A DNA stretch of 64,000 nucleotides, taken from the NCBI GenBank assembly GCA_008933995.1, contig WARS01000026.1:2928501-2992500 (forward strand), written 5' to 3'. The first letter of the stretch is position 1. Each line of letters begins with the position of its first letter. The translations under genes were made by a program, and so were the position numbers. The DNA is from Datnioides undecimradiatus. Its lineage: Eukaryota > Chordata > Actinopteri > Lobotiformes > Datnioididae. Below are positions 25,401 to 36,720 of this stretch, in pieces. A model generated the notes under the pieces. It did not search any database. It saw nothing but the letters and a program-made list of their open reading frames with translations, and was not told where the DNA came from.

Positions 25401-26812
25401 TCATGTATTTATGTCTCTGCATGAGTACATGTAGATTTTCATGGCATCACCACAGCGCAGAGGTTGCCCCTGCCCACTGCCCTCGGGGGTGACAGGGGAG
25501 CTAAGGGAGATGTGACAGCCATGTCTGCTCCCTGTATGTGTTTGTTTGCCCCTGAAAATGAGACACCGGTTTCACTCCAGCCCCCTGGGCATGTTTAGCT
25601 CTGCCTCCACCACATCGCCTTCATCTGATACAAAGTGGAAGTCCACCCGATAATAATATGCATGTCCACTGGTGGGGTGAAAGCGGATACATATATAACA
25701 TTAGAACTTGAAAAAAAAATGTTGATTGATTATTACATTATTTACAGTTTCAAACCTTCACTAAAGATTGAAGGGAACTGAAGAAAGATTTTTCTAGGTT
25801 TGTTATTTGGTACTAAAACTCAAAGCACGATAAATTGTGTCAGAACCAACAAAGCATATTTCGTAGCAATGTCACCATAAAAAGCCTAATACAGCGTGTA
25901 AGGTATTATGTGATGAAAAAAAAGCTATGATCCAGTGCATGTGTATGCCAAATAAAAGTGAGGAATGGATTTCCTTTGCTCTTGTGTTTTGTCCTTAGAC
26001 CTAAGTGTCACCAAGTGTACTTTGCAAGGAATATTCATTTCCTTAGGAAGGCCTCGTCAGCCCTGTGACCCAATCCATATCCATTCTGTCCTGTCTGCCC
26101 TCCCTCGTCCCTGCCTCTTTTCTGTAAGTGGCAGATATTTCACCTGCCTATCAGTTTCCCTTTAAACGTGCTGGTATATGCAGGAAAGGCGCCCATATAG
26201 GGTCACTGATTGTCCTCTACGAGGCCCTCTTTGAAGCTACTATCTTGCTTGCCTCTACCTTCCCCCTTACTCTATCACTCAAATTACAGTGTGTAGAGGT
26301 CGCTGGTAGAAATGGGTTCAATACAGCTGATTAACTTTGATCTAGTTTTACATATTATTGTGATGGAAAATGTACAAGCCTTGGGTGTCTCATGACTTCA
26401 AAAGCAAATCATAAATTTAGGCCTCCCTAATTTATATTTACAACAGGGAAATAGTAGCCATCTTTTACTTTTCTTCTGAGCCTGGATGATGTTCGCCAAT
26501 GTTGCATGTGCCCTTCTAGAGAGCAAACAGCATTTGCTGAGGTACGATTGTGTATGCAGCACACAGCAAAATCCAGTTTACTACCAAATAATGGGAATCA
26601 GATCATTTCCATGCAGAAATGTGCAGTGGGAAGGAAAGCAGCTGCTTCAGTGTGAGGAAGGCAGGAGGAGGTTAAAAGGAGTCAATGGAGGCTAAAGAGA
26701 CAGCAGGTCTACCGATGACAGAAAGAGTGGCCAGGGACTGCAGTTCAGGACTTCTGGAAACCACATCAAACAGACTATGGAGCGCTGCCAAGACGAACAC
26801 ACCAACTGTTGC
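25401..26812. other. Non-coding spacer
   Basis: A moderately GC-rich part at 25440-25680 contains a TCF/LEF-like ATACAAAG and a CACCGGTTTC phrase but no supported exon. The remainder is ordinary AT-rich DNA with short chance open frames. Confidence 0.4.
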
Positions 26813-26885
26813 AAAAAAAAAAAAAAAAAAAAAAAAAAAGCAGGGGGAGAGAGGAAGAGAGGAGGGGAGGGGGGAAATGGAAAAA
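26813..26885. repeat. (A)27 homopolymer followed by polypurine tract
   Basis: Twenty-seven A residues (26813-26839) run directly into a GGGGA/GAGG purine tract to about 26885. No duplicated target site or retroposed gene body could be recognised upstream, so it is annotated only as simple sequence. Confidence 0.85.
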
Positions 26886-28872
26886 ATAAAGGTTTAGTAA
26901 CCCAAAAAAAATGTAAAGACAGTGAATGAAAAGAAAAGAGAAATGTGGGGTTGTCTGATTATCCGAAAAAAAAGAATCAATCACTATTATCAGTATTATC
27001 AATAGTGTCTAAAAACTGTAAGTAATTTCCCTTGTGTATCTACTTTGTCTCCGTTTTCCTTCTTCATTTCCCACCCTTTCTCAGTCCCTGTTAACGACCC
27101 TCCAAGAACAGGCATGAACTTGCTGCTTTGCGTCAAAAGCGGGATATGATCATATAAACACAGGCAGCTTATAGGAATGTAAATAAAGTTTATAATGCAA
27201 GAGCTCCACAATAAAGAGGAGTTGTGCATTGTGGGGTAAAAAAAATTATGTTCATGGTTTTTGCATTTTCCCTATACGTGATGCATTTTAAAATGACCCT
27301 CTCTTTGATAACAGGCAGCACAACATTAGCCTGGTTCAGCCTGAATCAAACCTCCAAAAACTTTTAAAATGCAAATGAGATCTATGTATTAGCTATATAC
27401 GGGAGGGGTACAGTAAGCCCATATATCTTTTTGGGAGAAATGTTGGCTCGTTGTAAATCCTTCGGGTTTCGGACAGTTTTAAAGTTTTGGCATTTCAAAT
27501 TTACAGAATTGTGATTCCAGTACTCCCCATCTTGTAACGTCTGTCCCCAAAGTGAGCTAGAAGTAAAGAAGCACCTCTCCGCGAATGCAGAACCTAAAAA
27601 CAACTGGCTTTGTTTTTGAGTGGGAGACCTGCAGGGGATCAAGTCCCTGTCAATAAAGTAGCGACTCCTGCTGGTTCGTCAGCCTGCACAGATAAGACAC
27701 CATCTTATCTACTGCTAATGAAACAGCAGTCTTGTTTTGGTAACACAACCTGAGATTGTGGTGCTTCTAAGTGCCTAACAAAAAATATTTTTGCTGTAGA
27801 GTGTTTTAGTTAGAACTACAGTGTGCTAAGCTTGCAGCGAAATGTGAAATCTATCAGACTGGGCAATATAGAAACATATAACTGAAAGTCAGTTGTCTTA
27901 CGTGACGACTGAAAATCGTTTTTCTAAATAACTATTTACAGATTCAATGAAAAGTTGAATAGTGATGGATAATCATTTCCAGGAATATTTAGGCGAGTTA
28001 GAGATTCTGAAATGTTCAGTATTTGAAGCGTTTTTGTCAAATGTGATAGTGAACTGAATGTCTTCTGTGTGAAGTGTGATTAAGCAGGCAATTTGAATGA
28101 AATCACCATCAGTACTTTTCACAGTTTTGTTGATTGTAAAACTAATAATTAGTTGCAGTCTTCTGTGCATGAGTACATAATGTGATTATTGTGGTTATTT
28201 CAGGACCGTTGACCACTGCATTTGTGTTGTCGGTATGCTTGTTTCTGTACAAACAATAGAGCAATTCAGTATGAGTCCCCTTTCGGTTTTGGCTGAGGCT
28301 CCTACATATTTCTGCCAACTCGTCCCCAGGAACAAATAGAATAATGGCACAGAAAGCAAAACAAAGAATTAACCAATTTACAATGCACTGGCCTTCTTTT
28401 TGACACAATGCTATCCTCAGATTGATATTGATATCCTGAGGTTATTATAAATATTCGACACGATAGAGCTTTGAGGTGTTTTTTTTTTTTTACTACTATC
28501 AGTCTTTCACGTGTTCAGAAACGCAGCCCCCACAGCCTGCAGTCAGGCCCCATACTCAGGCCTATCAGGAACCAGCCACTTGTTCAGAGGAGCACCTGAC
28601 TAATACCCACTATAATGTCACTTCTATATTTGTATCCTGCTAATCTGCTCTCAGGCTCCAATCTTTTCCACTTTCTTGCAAATTTATCACTAGACTGAAA
28701 GACCGGTGCCAGATCCTAAGTGCCTCACCCTTTTAAATTAAATAGTGGCATTTGTGATAAAGCCACTAAATTCCTTATCTAACTGCCCCGAAGAGTCTTT
28801 CAAGGCAAAGTGTCACTTTTCCTAAACTGGAGCACTTGTGACGCCATACACCCCACCCTATCCGAGAGAGCC
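26886..28872. other. Non-coding spacer
   Basis: No gene is recognised. A CTCF-like but imperfect core (minus strand CCAGCAGGAGTCGC) lies at 27661-27674. The inverted pair TAGTGGC / GCCACTA sits at 28743-28768. A T run occurs near 28480-28490. Confidence 0.45.
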
Positions 28873-28914
28873 ATACACACACACACACGCGCACACACAC
28901 ACACACACACACAT
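28873..28914. repeat. (CA)n microsatellite
   Basis: About 20 CA units interrupted by CGCG, likely polymorphic. Short open frames across it on the plus strand are artefacts (Thr-His repeats). Confidence 0.92.
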
Positions 28915-30249
28915 GCACGTATGCATGCACCAGCATACAGTCAGTTTTCTTGTCCTTTTCAAGGACAGATTCAGGTCAGGAATAGAACAAAACACAAGTG
29001 AAGCATGTTGTGGAGCAGACAGGCATGTTTTTTATGAAGATGATCCATAAATAGACAGTTTGTGTGGTTTTCACTTACAATTTAAAAGTAGCTAACTTGT
29101 TGAACTAATTTGTCTGGCTTTCAACTAATACTTTTCTATAATAACAGTTCAGCAGCTAGACTTTCATATGAGAGCAATTTCAAATCATAATACCCTGATA
29201 TAAGAGAGACTAGTGGAGGAAAAACTTCAATGCTATGCTTCACTACCAATTACATGGGGAGTTATTCAATTACTCAGACAGGTGATGTGCTTCGATAAGC
29301 CTGAGGCAATGACATAGGATATCTCTGTGTGCGCCTGGTACATTCAAAGTCCCACATAATTTGACCTGTACTTTTACATCTAAACCCAAAAACCTTTTTT
29401 AATTGTTGTCAAAATAAAGCAACCAAGCTAACAGCTCTATCTTAGGTTATGCTGTCCTGTGCCTGGACTCAAAGGAACACTGGCCTGTCAATAATTTATT
29501 TTTTTTTGTTCACTTCCTTCCCATTGTGGATTCATGACCTAATAAGGCACCGTCTGAATTCTGGGGTTATTTTGAGTTTGTGTGATAATGCTCACTCTAA
29601 CTTTGTCCCTCTGCAGAGATCCTAACAGGAGGCAAGCCAGGAACCATCAGGGAATGGCAGTTTCATCAGATAAAAGGGAAACTTTAGGACTGTACTACCG
29701 CTGCTACTTCTAAAACTACTGCTAGTACTGCAAATACTGGCACAGTAATGTTGCATTAAGTGCATAATCTACACTGTGCTTATGTACAAATACAGGGCAA
29801 AAAAAAGACAAAGTAAAAGAGGTAGTACATCTCATCTCAGCAATCTGTGAGTTTTATTAATGCTTTATTAATATGTACTGTACATGTATAAGCAAAACAA
29901 CGCATAGAGGTACAAGCTGAACTATTGACTACATCTATTTTTTTTTCATTGCCACTGCTTTTGTTTTCATGCATTCATGTGTTTTGGCCTTTTCTTTGGT
30001 TTCTAATCTGTTTTTGATACGGTGAGATGTGACTTCCTACCCAAGCCTGTTCCATTGTTTTCCTGCATTTTTAGAGGAATGAGGTTAAAACAAACTGTTC
30101 CTATGCAGAAGGTCAAACAACATTGTTATGAAACTAAGAAAATGAGACTAAAGGTAACAGCATGAGACCAACAGGGTATTCCTGTTCCTGAGCAGGGCCC
30201 CGTAAACACCGCTCTGTTGATCTATAATTAAGAGGAAAAATCTTCACTT
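28915..30249. other. Non-coding spacer
   Basis: AT-rich DNA with T runs near 29500 and 29939. No exon, RNA gene or transposon is recognised. Confidence 0.5.
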
Positions 30250-30560
30250 TGGCACCGTGGGCTCCTTGCAGTGATACTTCCTCTTAATCTCAGTCTCTTG
30301 TGTTTATTTATCAGTTTTCACATTTGTACGCTGGAGGACTCCTTGATTATTTAGACAAGACACAGGAGTATTTCCTGGGCCAACAGTGCGAAATCTCGGA
30401 TGCAGGGATCCAAGCAGGCAGTTTGCTTAATGCTTGACCCTTGACCTCTCCTGGGTAATAATGCCTCCATATCTATCCTCACACACGTAGCGGCACAGAA
30501 CAATCACATATTCAGATGCCTTGAGAGGTTTCACAAAGCCGTGGGAAACACTATCGAATA
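30250..30560. promoter_or_regulatory. Possible conserved non-coding element
   Basis: Repeat-free block with enhancer-like phrases such as CTTCCTCTTAATCTCAG, GATTATTTAGACAAG and CTGGGTAATAATGCC, and stops in all frames. Weak call based on texture only. Confidence 0.25.
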
Positions 30561-33500
30561 ACCAAGGCGTGTTAGAAAAAGTTTCTGCTCGAGTGGCTCT
30601 TATGTCATGAAGTCTTGAAAAAGTGATCCAACATGTCTAATTTATCAAAATATCTCATTAATAAAATGAAAATATGTTGAACCTGCAAAAAGTTAGACGT
30701 CATTTATACATTTCCCATGTCCCAGTTCCTGACCTTTGTAAAATGTTTTGCCCTCCCTTCCCTTCTCCTCAAACAGAGCCAAAGGAAATCAGCATTTAGC
30801 ACTTTAAGCAGCACTTCCAGAGATCCAGATTGCCCGCTGGTTAACATCTCTGGCATTTTCCATTTTCTTCCCTTTTTTTCCACACGTTCACCCTCTCAGC
30901 TGTTCCTTCCTTTAGTCATACTCATTTCACACAATTCATAAAATCTGCCACAAAGTCATGAAAGCAGCAACTGCAAGCTGAGAACTGCTTGCAAAAATAA
31001 AGGGCTCTCAGAATAGATAAATAAAATCTCTGTTATCCAGCTGCCCTCCCTAAATCACTCCCAACCCCTTCAACAAGTGGTCACAAGCCGGGGCAAAGCA
31101 GACTCTTTCAATAGCACATGACAACCACAAAAGAGGATTCTTTCAGATTCCAAAACTGATTGCTCAAGTTTTACAAGTAAAAACTGGGTTGAATCTGTAT
31201 CTTTGAACATAATTACAGTATGTCCTTGTATCATCCTTCCTGTTGGTGAAGTAACCGCTTACTGCCCTGCATACATTCCAGGGAATTAAAAAAAACATTC
31301 TCAAAGAGGGGAAGTGGGAGGTTTTGTCAAGCTTATTTTCAGTCAATATTTCAGGGCTTCAGCTTTTCTCTTTTTTTTTTTAGAGAGACAGAGAGAGGAA
31401 ATGGACTGGGAGCACACATGAACACCAAGTTAGACATTCCCCATATTTCACATGTTCATCACAGTATGGGGGTTCACACGTGGAAGGAAGTTTCAATAAA
31501 CCAAGAGGTTAAGCACTGTAAAAATCCGCTTGTTTTCTTTTTCATGTTTTGTTGAGTGAGACTGAATCCCACAACTACACGGCCTGCCAAAGTGATTAAG
31601 TTTTTACTGTGTTGGCACTACTGCTTCAGTTTCTGCAGAGCGGTCCCAAACACTTCATCTCTGAAGGCCCGAACACACAAATGCAGCCACAGCGCACGAG
31701 CGAGCATAAGTTGCCAGAGTTACTTAACATGTGCTGCTATGAGCCTGCCAGATTTTCAACCAGCTGCTAATATTAGAGCATTTTAGCTTTTCTGGAGATC
31801 GATCAAAAAAAAACAAGCTCAGAACACCTCCAGCACCGCGTAATGGAGTTAGTGTGAGTGGAATTCAAACGACTTTCAAATAAGATATGAATTATAGTAC
31901 AATTGACTGTGATAACATTGTTACACTCTATCGGTCTTTCAACAAAACAAATAAGGATCACATTTCCTTAAGAAAGGCTTCTCAAATGCTACTCAAATGA
32001 TTTAAAAGAGGGGGAAAAACATGTTTCAAAATAACATCTGCTGTCCACATAAAGCCATAATATCTGCTAGTCCACTTTTTGTTAAGGTGTTTGTGAGCAG
32101 GCATGCAGTATGTACAGAATCCACTGTACAAGCAGTGGTCCCTTTGCTTTCACACAGCTGAGAGCACAGTGGTCAGACTCACCGAGACAATAAATCCACA
32201 GCCAGCCCAGGGATGGTCTCTGAAATCCCTACAATCAGGCTGCAGATAAATGGTATTTTGTGCTGACTGCATTGTCTCCTGCCTCTATTCTGGTAATCTA
32301 ATGTGTGCAACATGCTCTTGGTCACCTTGACTTTGGTTGCCATAGTGCTCAACACAAACATATCCCCACCCAGAAATACACCAAATAAGGCTTGGGGGAA
32401 AAATCTCATAATCAGACGGCACACAGGGAGAGGCAGATATAACCTTAAATATATTGTAAACAGGTCAAAGCTATTCCAGTGTGTACATATACAGTGCTTG
32501 CGAGAGGTTACTGGTGACACACACGCACACAGTCTGGCTAATTAGTATACAACAATAATTGTCCTAAGCTCAGCTATTGTTGACTCAAAGAAAATGATAA
32601 TTGCATGGGCATCAACAAAAAATAAATTGAAGTTCTTTAGAATAGAGAGGTCTTTCAGGACAAGTCTGTTTGTACTGAAAATGACCTTTAAACACCTTCC
32701 TCCAACACAGAGGAATCAGGCTACAAGAAGGCAGCCGTCCTGTCTAGCTGTCGACCCCGGCAGATGTGAGTTCTGAAGAGTTCAAAAGAATTCTGCATGG
32801 GGGCACCGCCATTTACATAATCCTCCAGATATATTCCCCTGCAACCTAATCAAATTATTCACAAGTCTAGCCCCTAACTATGTAGACCCCGCGATACACA
32901 GTCTTTCCATTAACCAGCCTGTGAGCCTTAATCGTATCGAACCAACCAATGTCACTTTTCCCTTTAGAATGGCCAACAGACGTGGAAAACAAAGAATGGT
33001 TGTGTCTGACACGCAAAGATTTCAGACAAACAACATCTTTCCCCTCTTGTCCACTTTGTTTGGCATTTCTTGTTGTCCTGGGATTTTATTTACTTTTGAA
33101 GAACAGAGCACACTAAGAGAAAAGAGAATTTTATCACTGGAAGTACACAATCTTAAGACAATAGGACATTATGTTCAAATGGTGCTTTCAAGGGAAGTTG
33201 GTTGTTGTAGTAATTAGCAGAGCAGAGTTGGAGCTATTGAGAATAACTTTGAAAGACAACTGCAGATGACACAAGGGATTTTCATAATCATGGGGTTGGG
33301 TTCCCTCAGGGCCTAATCCGAAAAGAAGATAAACAAAACTGCTGATTCAAATAATATGATTTATGCAATAACAGAATTTCCAAGTTAGAAAACATGGCTT
33401 TTTTTTTACTTTGTGAAATTGCTGATGTGTAATATACGTGTAATCTGTGGTACAGTCATACAATTTCCATGTTGCTACATGCACATGTCGTCAATTTTAT

Positions 33501-33659
33501 TCCACAAATAAAGCTTAATTTGGTTAGATGATGCAAAACAGCAACACGGCATTCTACTATTTTTATAGTAATCAAGTAGTCAGGAAAATTTCAATTTCAT
33601 TGAATTTGAAAGTGTCACTGTTGCAAATACGGTGCATAACACACAAATATAACCTTATA
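30561..33659. other. Non-coding spacer, possible short conserved core at 32790-32930
   Basis: The stretch is mostly AT-rich. The 113-codon minus-strand frame (32179-32520) has no domain and is crossed by simple CA sequence. The segment at 32790-32930 (ATTTACATAATCC, CCTAATCAAATTATTCAC) has enhancer-like texture. A T run adjoining GAGAGACAG lies at 31371-31396. No gene was found. Confidence 0.4.
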
Positions 33660-33965
33660 ATAAGCATTTGATCTCACTGGCGCTGTATTTCCTGCATCTG
33701 ACTTTGCATTGTTTGAGTCTGACAAACATCATCTCATTGTTAATCAGCCTGTTGTTGCTTTGTGTTCAATCTGCTGCCAGGGGGTAAAGGGTTAATGGAT
33801 CAGCCAAAGTTTACATCCCATATGCGGTCAATTTTCAATGACTTCTTTTCCCACATTGAAATAAACTATTTTATGTCTCCAAATATGCAGATCATTTTGC
33901 TTAATGAAAGATGCTTGACGTCTCAGATCCAATTAATATGCAAATGCAAGTGAGGATTTATTTGT
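33660..33965. promoter_or_regulatory. Candidate conserved non-coding element with octamer motif
   Basis: Dense enhancer-like sequence: CTCATTGTTAATCAGCC, GGGTTAATGGATCAGCC, CCAATTAATATGCAAATGC. A perfect octamer ATGCAAAT (POU-family site) at 33938-33945 adjoins a TAAT core, an arrangement compatible with POU/homeodomain binding. All frames carry stops except a short chance frame (33762-33953). Conservation is predicted, not measured. Confidence 0.42.
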
Positions 33966-36379
33966 GACATTCTGTATGGGTGAGAGAAAACAAAAAGGCT
34001 TCTTAACAGTAACACTAATTGCTGTGACTGATTGTCACATATCATCATTCACTCTGAATCTTCTAAATACCAAAATTCAGATAAAAAATCTCACCCGCAC
34101 ATGGTTAGCAAGTGTTTATTTTTATTTGTTTATTAGTTTGTTTTGCGCTGTACAGTGCATCGTGTCTTGTTTTGGCTTGATGACACCGGTGCGGCCATCT
34201 ACACTTTGTCTAAAAAGGTGGATATATAAATCCCATAAGAACAAATATCTCGCTGTGGTTCAGTTTAATGTAACATAAATAAAATGATTTTACATATAAA
34301 AGTTATGAACATGCACTTCACGCACACTGGATAACATATTAAAATGTATAAACACTCGGGCTACATGTAGTTCCTTCTTCTGATTACCCATTACCATTTT
34401 TGTAAAACAATACCCTGAAGAGGCTGTACTAGTACAGTTGTAATGCCCACATTAAGTGTCACATATACAGATTTTATGGCTTTCACACGTCCCATCTCTA
34501 TTTCGGCTCATCAAAAAGCCAGACTAATGCAATTCATCTTTGACGTGAAAAACCTTCAATCAGTGATGTATTTATCACTGTAAAATAAAATCAATAATGT
34601 AACTCTACTATTAAAATCCTTTAATGGATGAAGCAATATACTTAGCTGTTTGCATCATCCTCGAGCTTTAATGCCCAAAGCACTACACAGAATAGGGCTT
34701 ACATTTCAAGAACTGCGTGAGTGACACCTACGGTGACATATTGCTTTAACATACAGTAATATTAAACTGATTTAGACCTATTTGTCTTTAGCAGAATTAA
34801 AATAAGAGTGGCCACTGAACCAGCACTTCATAAAATGAGATAATAAGTTCCTCAAAAAAGCTCGGAGAGTAAAATCTGACAGAAATTCCGTATAGTCGTA
34901 TTTAAGGTATGTATGTCTTTCACCTTCAATGAGCAGAGTCGTCTGTAATACAAAACCAGGCTTGAGTAGCTGCTTTTGTCTGCACAGTAAAGGACATGTA
35001 CTACATTTTCCCCACTGGACAACCTTTAGCCATTTTATATAGCATTGAGCGGAGCGATGATTTAGTGCACCCCAATCGAGAAACACTTCCGGGGCTGTAA
35101 AAACAACAATCAGCCTCTTTGGATTAAAAGGCCATATGTCCTTTAACAACAACCAAAAAAAAAAAAAAAAAAAAAAAGATGCTGACTAGCAGTAGGGTGG
35201 GCAAAATAAAATGATCCACTGACATCGTGTCTAATGCTTTTAATCTTCTTGTGATATCTTTATAGCTTTTAACCTTGCTTTGTAAGGCAGACAAATCTCC
35301 CTGCCTGGCTCAATGTTAGTTCAAAGAAAATATTTGGATCTGGATTAGGAAGTGTCTGAGTTTTGCTGTGGACATGAAACTGTGAAGGTTCTGATAATAT
35401 ATAGTGTAACTGTAATATCTTTACAGTATATATTACCTTTTCTAGTTTTAGACGTGATAAAAACTGCAAGCAAATGCAGTTTAGTTTTGTCCTTGAATGG
35501 ACTCCGAGGTTCTTCAGAGATACACTGGTTTTGTGGAAAGGTGCGCTTAAGTCTCCCTTCTTGCTCAAAATTATAAAACAAGCAGTCGGGTTGGTAATTG
35601 TTGTTTTTGCTGTCATGGCTCACAACAGTAATTTATACAAAACATCTTGAGAACATTTGCAGAATATGCACGTTGTCATCTGTATTGTTTGCTGTTTCAT
35701 GTATTCTAGGACGGAAATCTAGTCCAAGTCCAATTCAAGAGTTTGATTTTAGTACACTGATTTAAAGACAACTGACATTTTGTTCAAACAAATGCACCAT
35801 TAGCATACGGAACAAGACATATGAAGAGATGTCTCACTTCTTTAATGAGCATGTCATTGCAATTGCCTTGTATAACCACTTTTATGACATGTTAACCTGC
35901 TATAGTTTCAAAATTTCTGCTGTACTAGTTAAATATGTTAAGCTTAAGGTGTTGATTGAAACATCTGAATCAGATCCCTTTAAATGAAGAAGGAAGCTTG
36001 TCATGTTGCCAGTGATTTAGTATCAAGTGGCAAATCCAGTTATTAGTCATGTACTCTTGTTTATTGATCAAAATATTTTTTTTGTTTTTTTTTTAATCCA
36101 CAATGATCCAAAACATCTCATAGTCCAACTTGAAAAATATCTGATGACAGGTTTTGCTGCATTTCAGCTACAAAGTGGAGTCTAAGTGTCAGGGTTCAGG
36201 TTTCTTTACGCTGCTTCTGAATCAGGGGAAGTAAAATTAGATACTCAGACCTACATGTCAGCAAAATGACTCTACTGCACAGGACATGTGCAACACTAGA
36301 TAGGCCAAACATATTCATACCCAAAGCTTAACAAGACTCCACAAAGTCTTGAGCAAACGTATTGCTTGTGTCTGAATCT
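33966..36379. other. Non-coding spacer
   Basis: Includes a 124-codon minus-strand frame (34778-35152) without recognisable domain, an A run at 35155-35177 and T-rich runs near 36075-36095. On the minus strand an ETS motif (CCGGAAGTG) lies about 40 bases upstream of a TATA-like CTATATAAAA (35033-35042), which may be fortuitous. Confidence 0.45.
35155..35177 (+). repeat. Poly(A) run
   Basis: About 23 consecutive A residues. They could be the tail of an old retroposon, but no flanking duplication or recognisable body was found. Confidence 0.8.
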
Positions 36380-36720
36380 GTCAGTGTTTGTGTGTGTACT
36401 TGATGTCTGTTTGCATGCCGACCTAGCCTCAGATTGCTGTTTGAGGATGTAATTGCTCTGCTCCTCTCCTCCTCGGAGTGGCCCAGGATGGATCTGCGCG
36501 GGCTGTTTAGCAGTCAATGGCCGGTGCAGATTGTAAACAGATCTCCCATGAATTGCGGGTTTAGCGGTTTTGTGAGTCTCCAAACAAGGTTCTACCGATA
36601 ACGCCATTCTCTCCCTGACAAAATCAGCCACTTTGCTGCAAGGGTGTGATTTGAGAGGTGCCAGTCAAAGTGATTGACAGTATTAATCCCCCACAGGAGC
36701 AAATAGGAAGAGAAAACAAA
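36380..36720. promoter_or_regulatory. Candidate conserved non-coding element with PBX-MEIS site
   Basis: Less AT-rich than its surroundings, with retained CpGs and no simple repeats. It contains TGATTGACAG at 36671-36680, the decamer bound by PBX-PREP/MEIS dimers, closely followed by TATTAATCCCCC with a TAATCC bicoid-class (OTX/PITX) core. A 111-codon minus-strand frame overlaps the left part (36296-36631) but has no splice or domain support. Function is inferred from motifs only. Confidence 0.4.

Noticed and set aside
26685..26839. Processed pseudogene or SINE ending in A27
   Set aside because: No recognisable body and no matching target-site duplication on either side of the A run.
32488..32512. 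Tc1/mariner terminal repeat (TACAGTGCTTGCGAGAGG)
   Set aside because: Resembles a fish Tc1 end for only about 15 bases, with no partner inverted repeat or transposase remnant nearby.
34778..35152. 124-codon minus-strand open frame
   Set aside because: No family resemblance, starts beside a poly(A/T) run, and length is within chance for 64 kb read in six frames.
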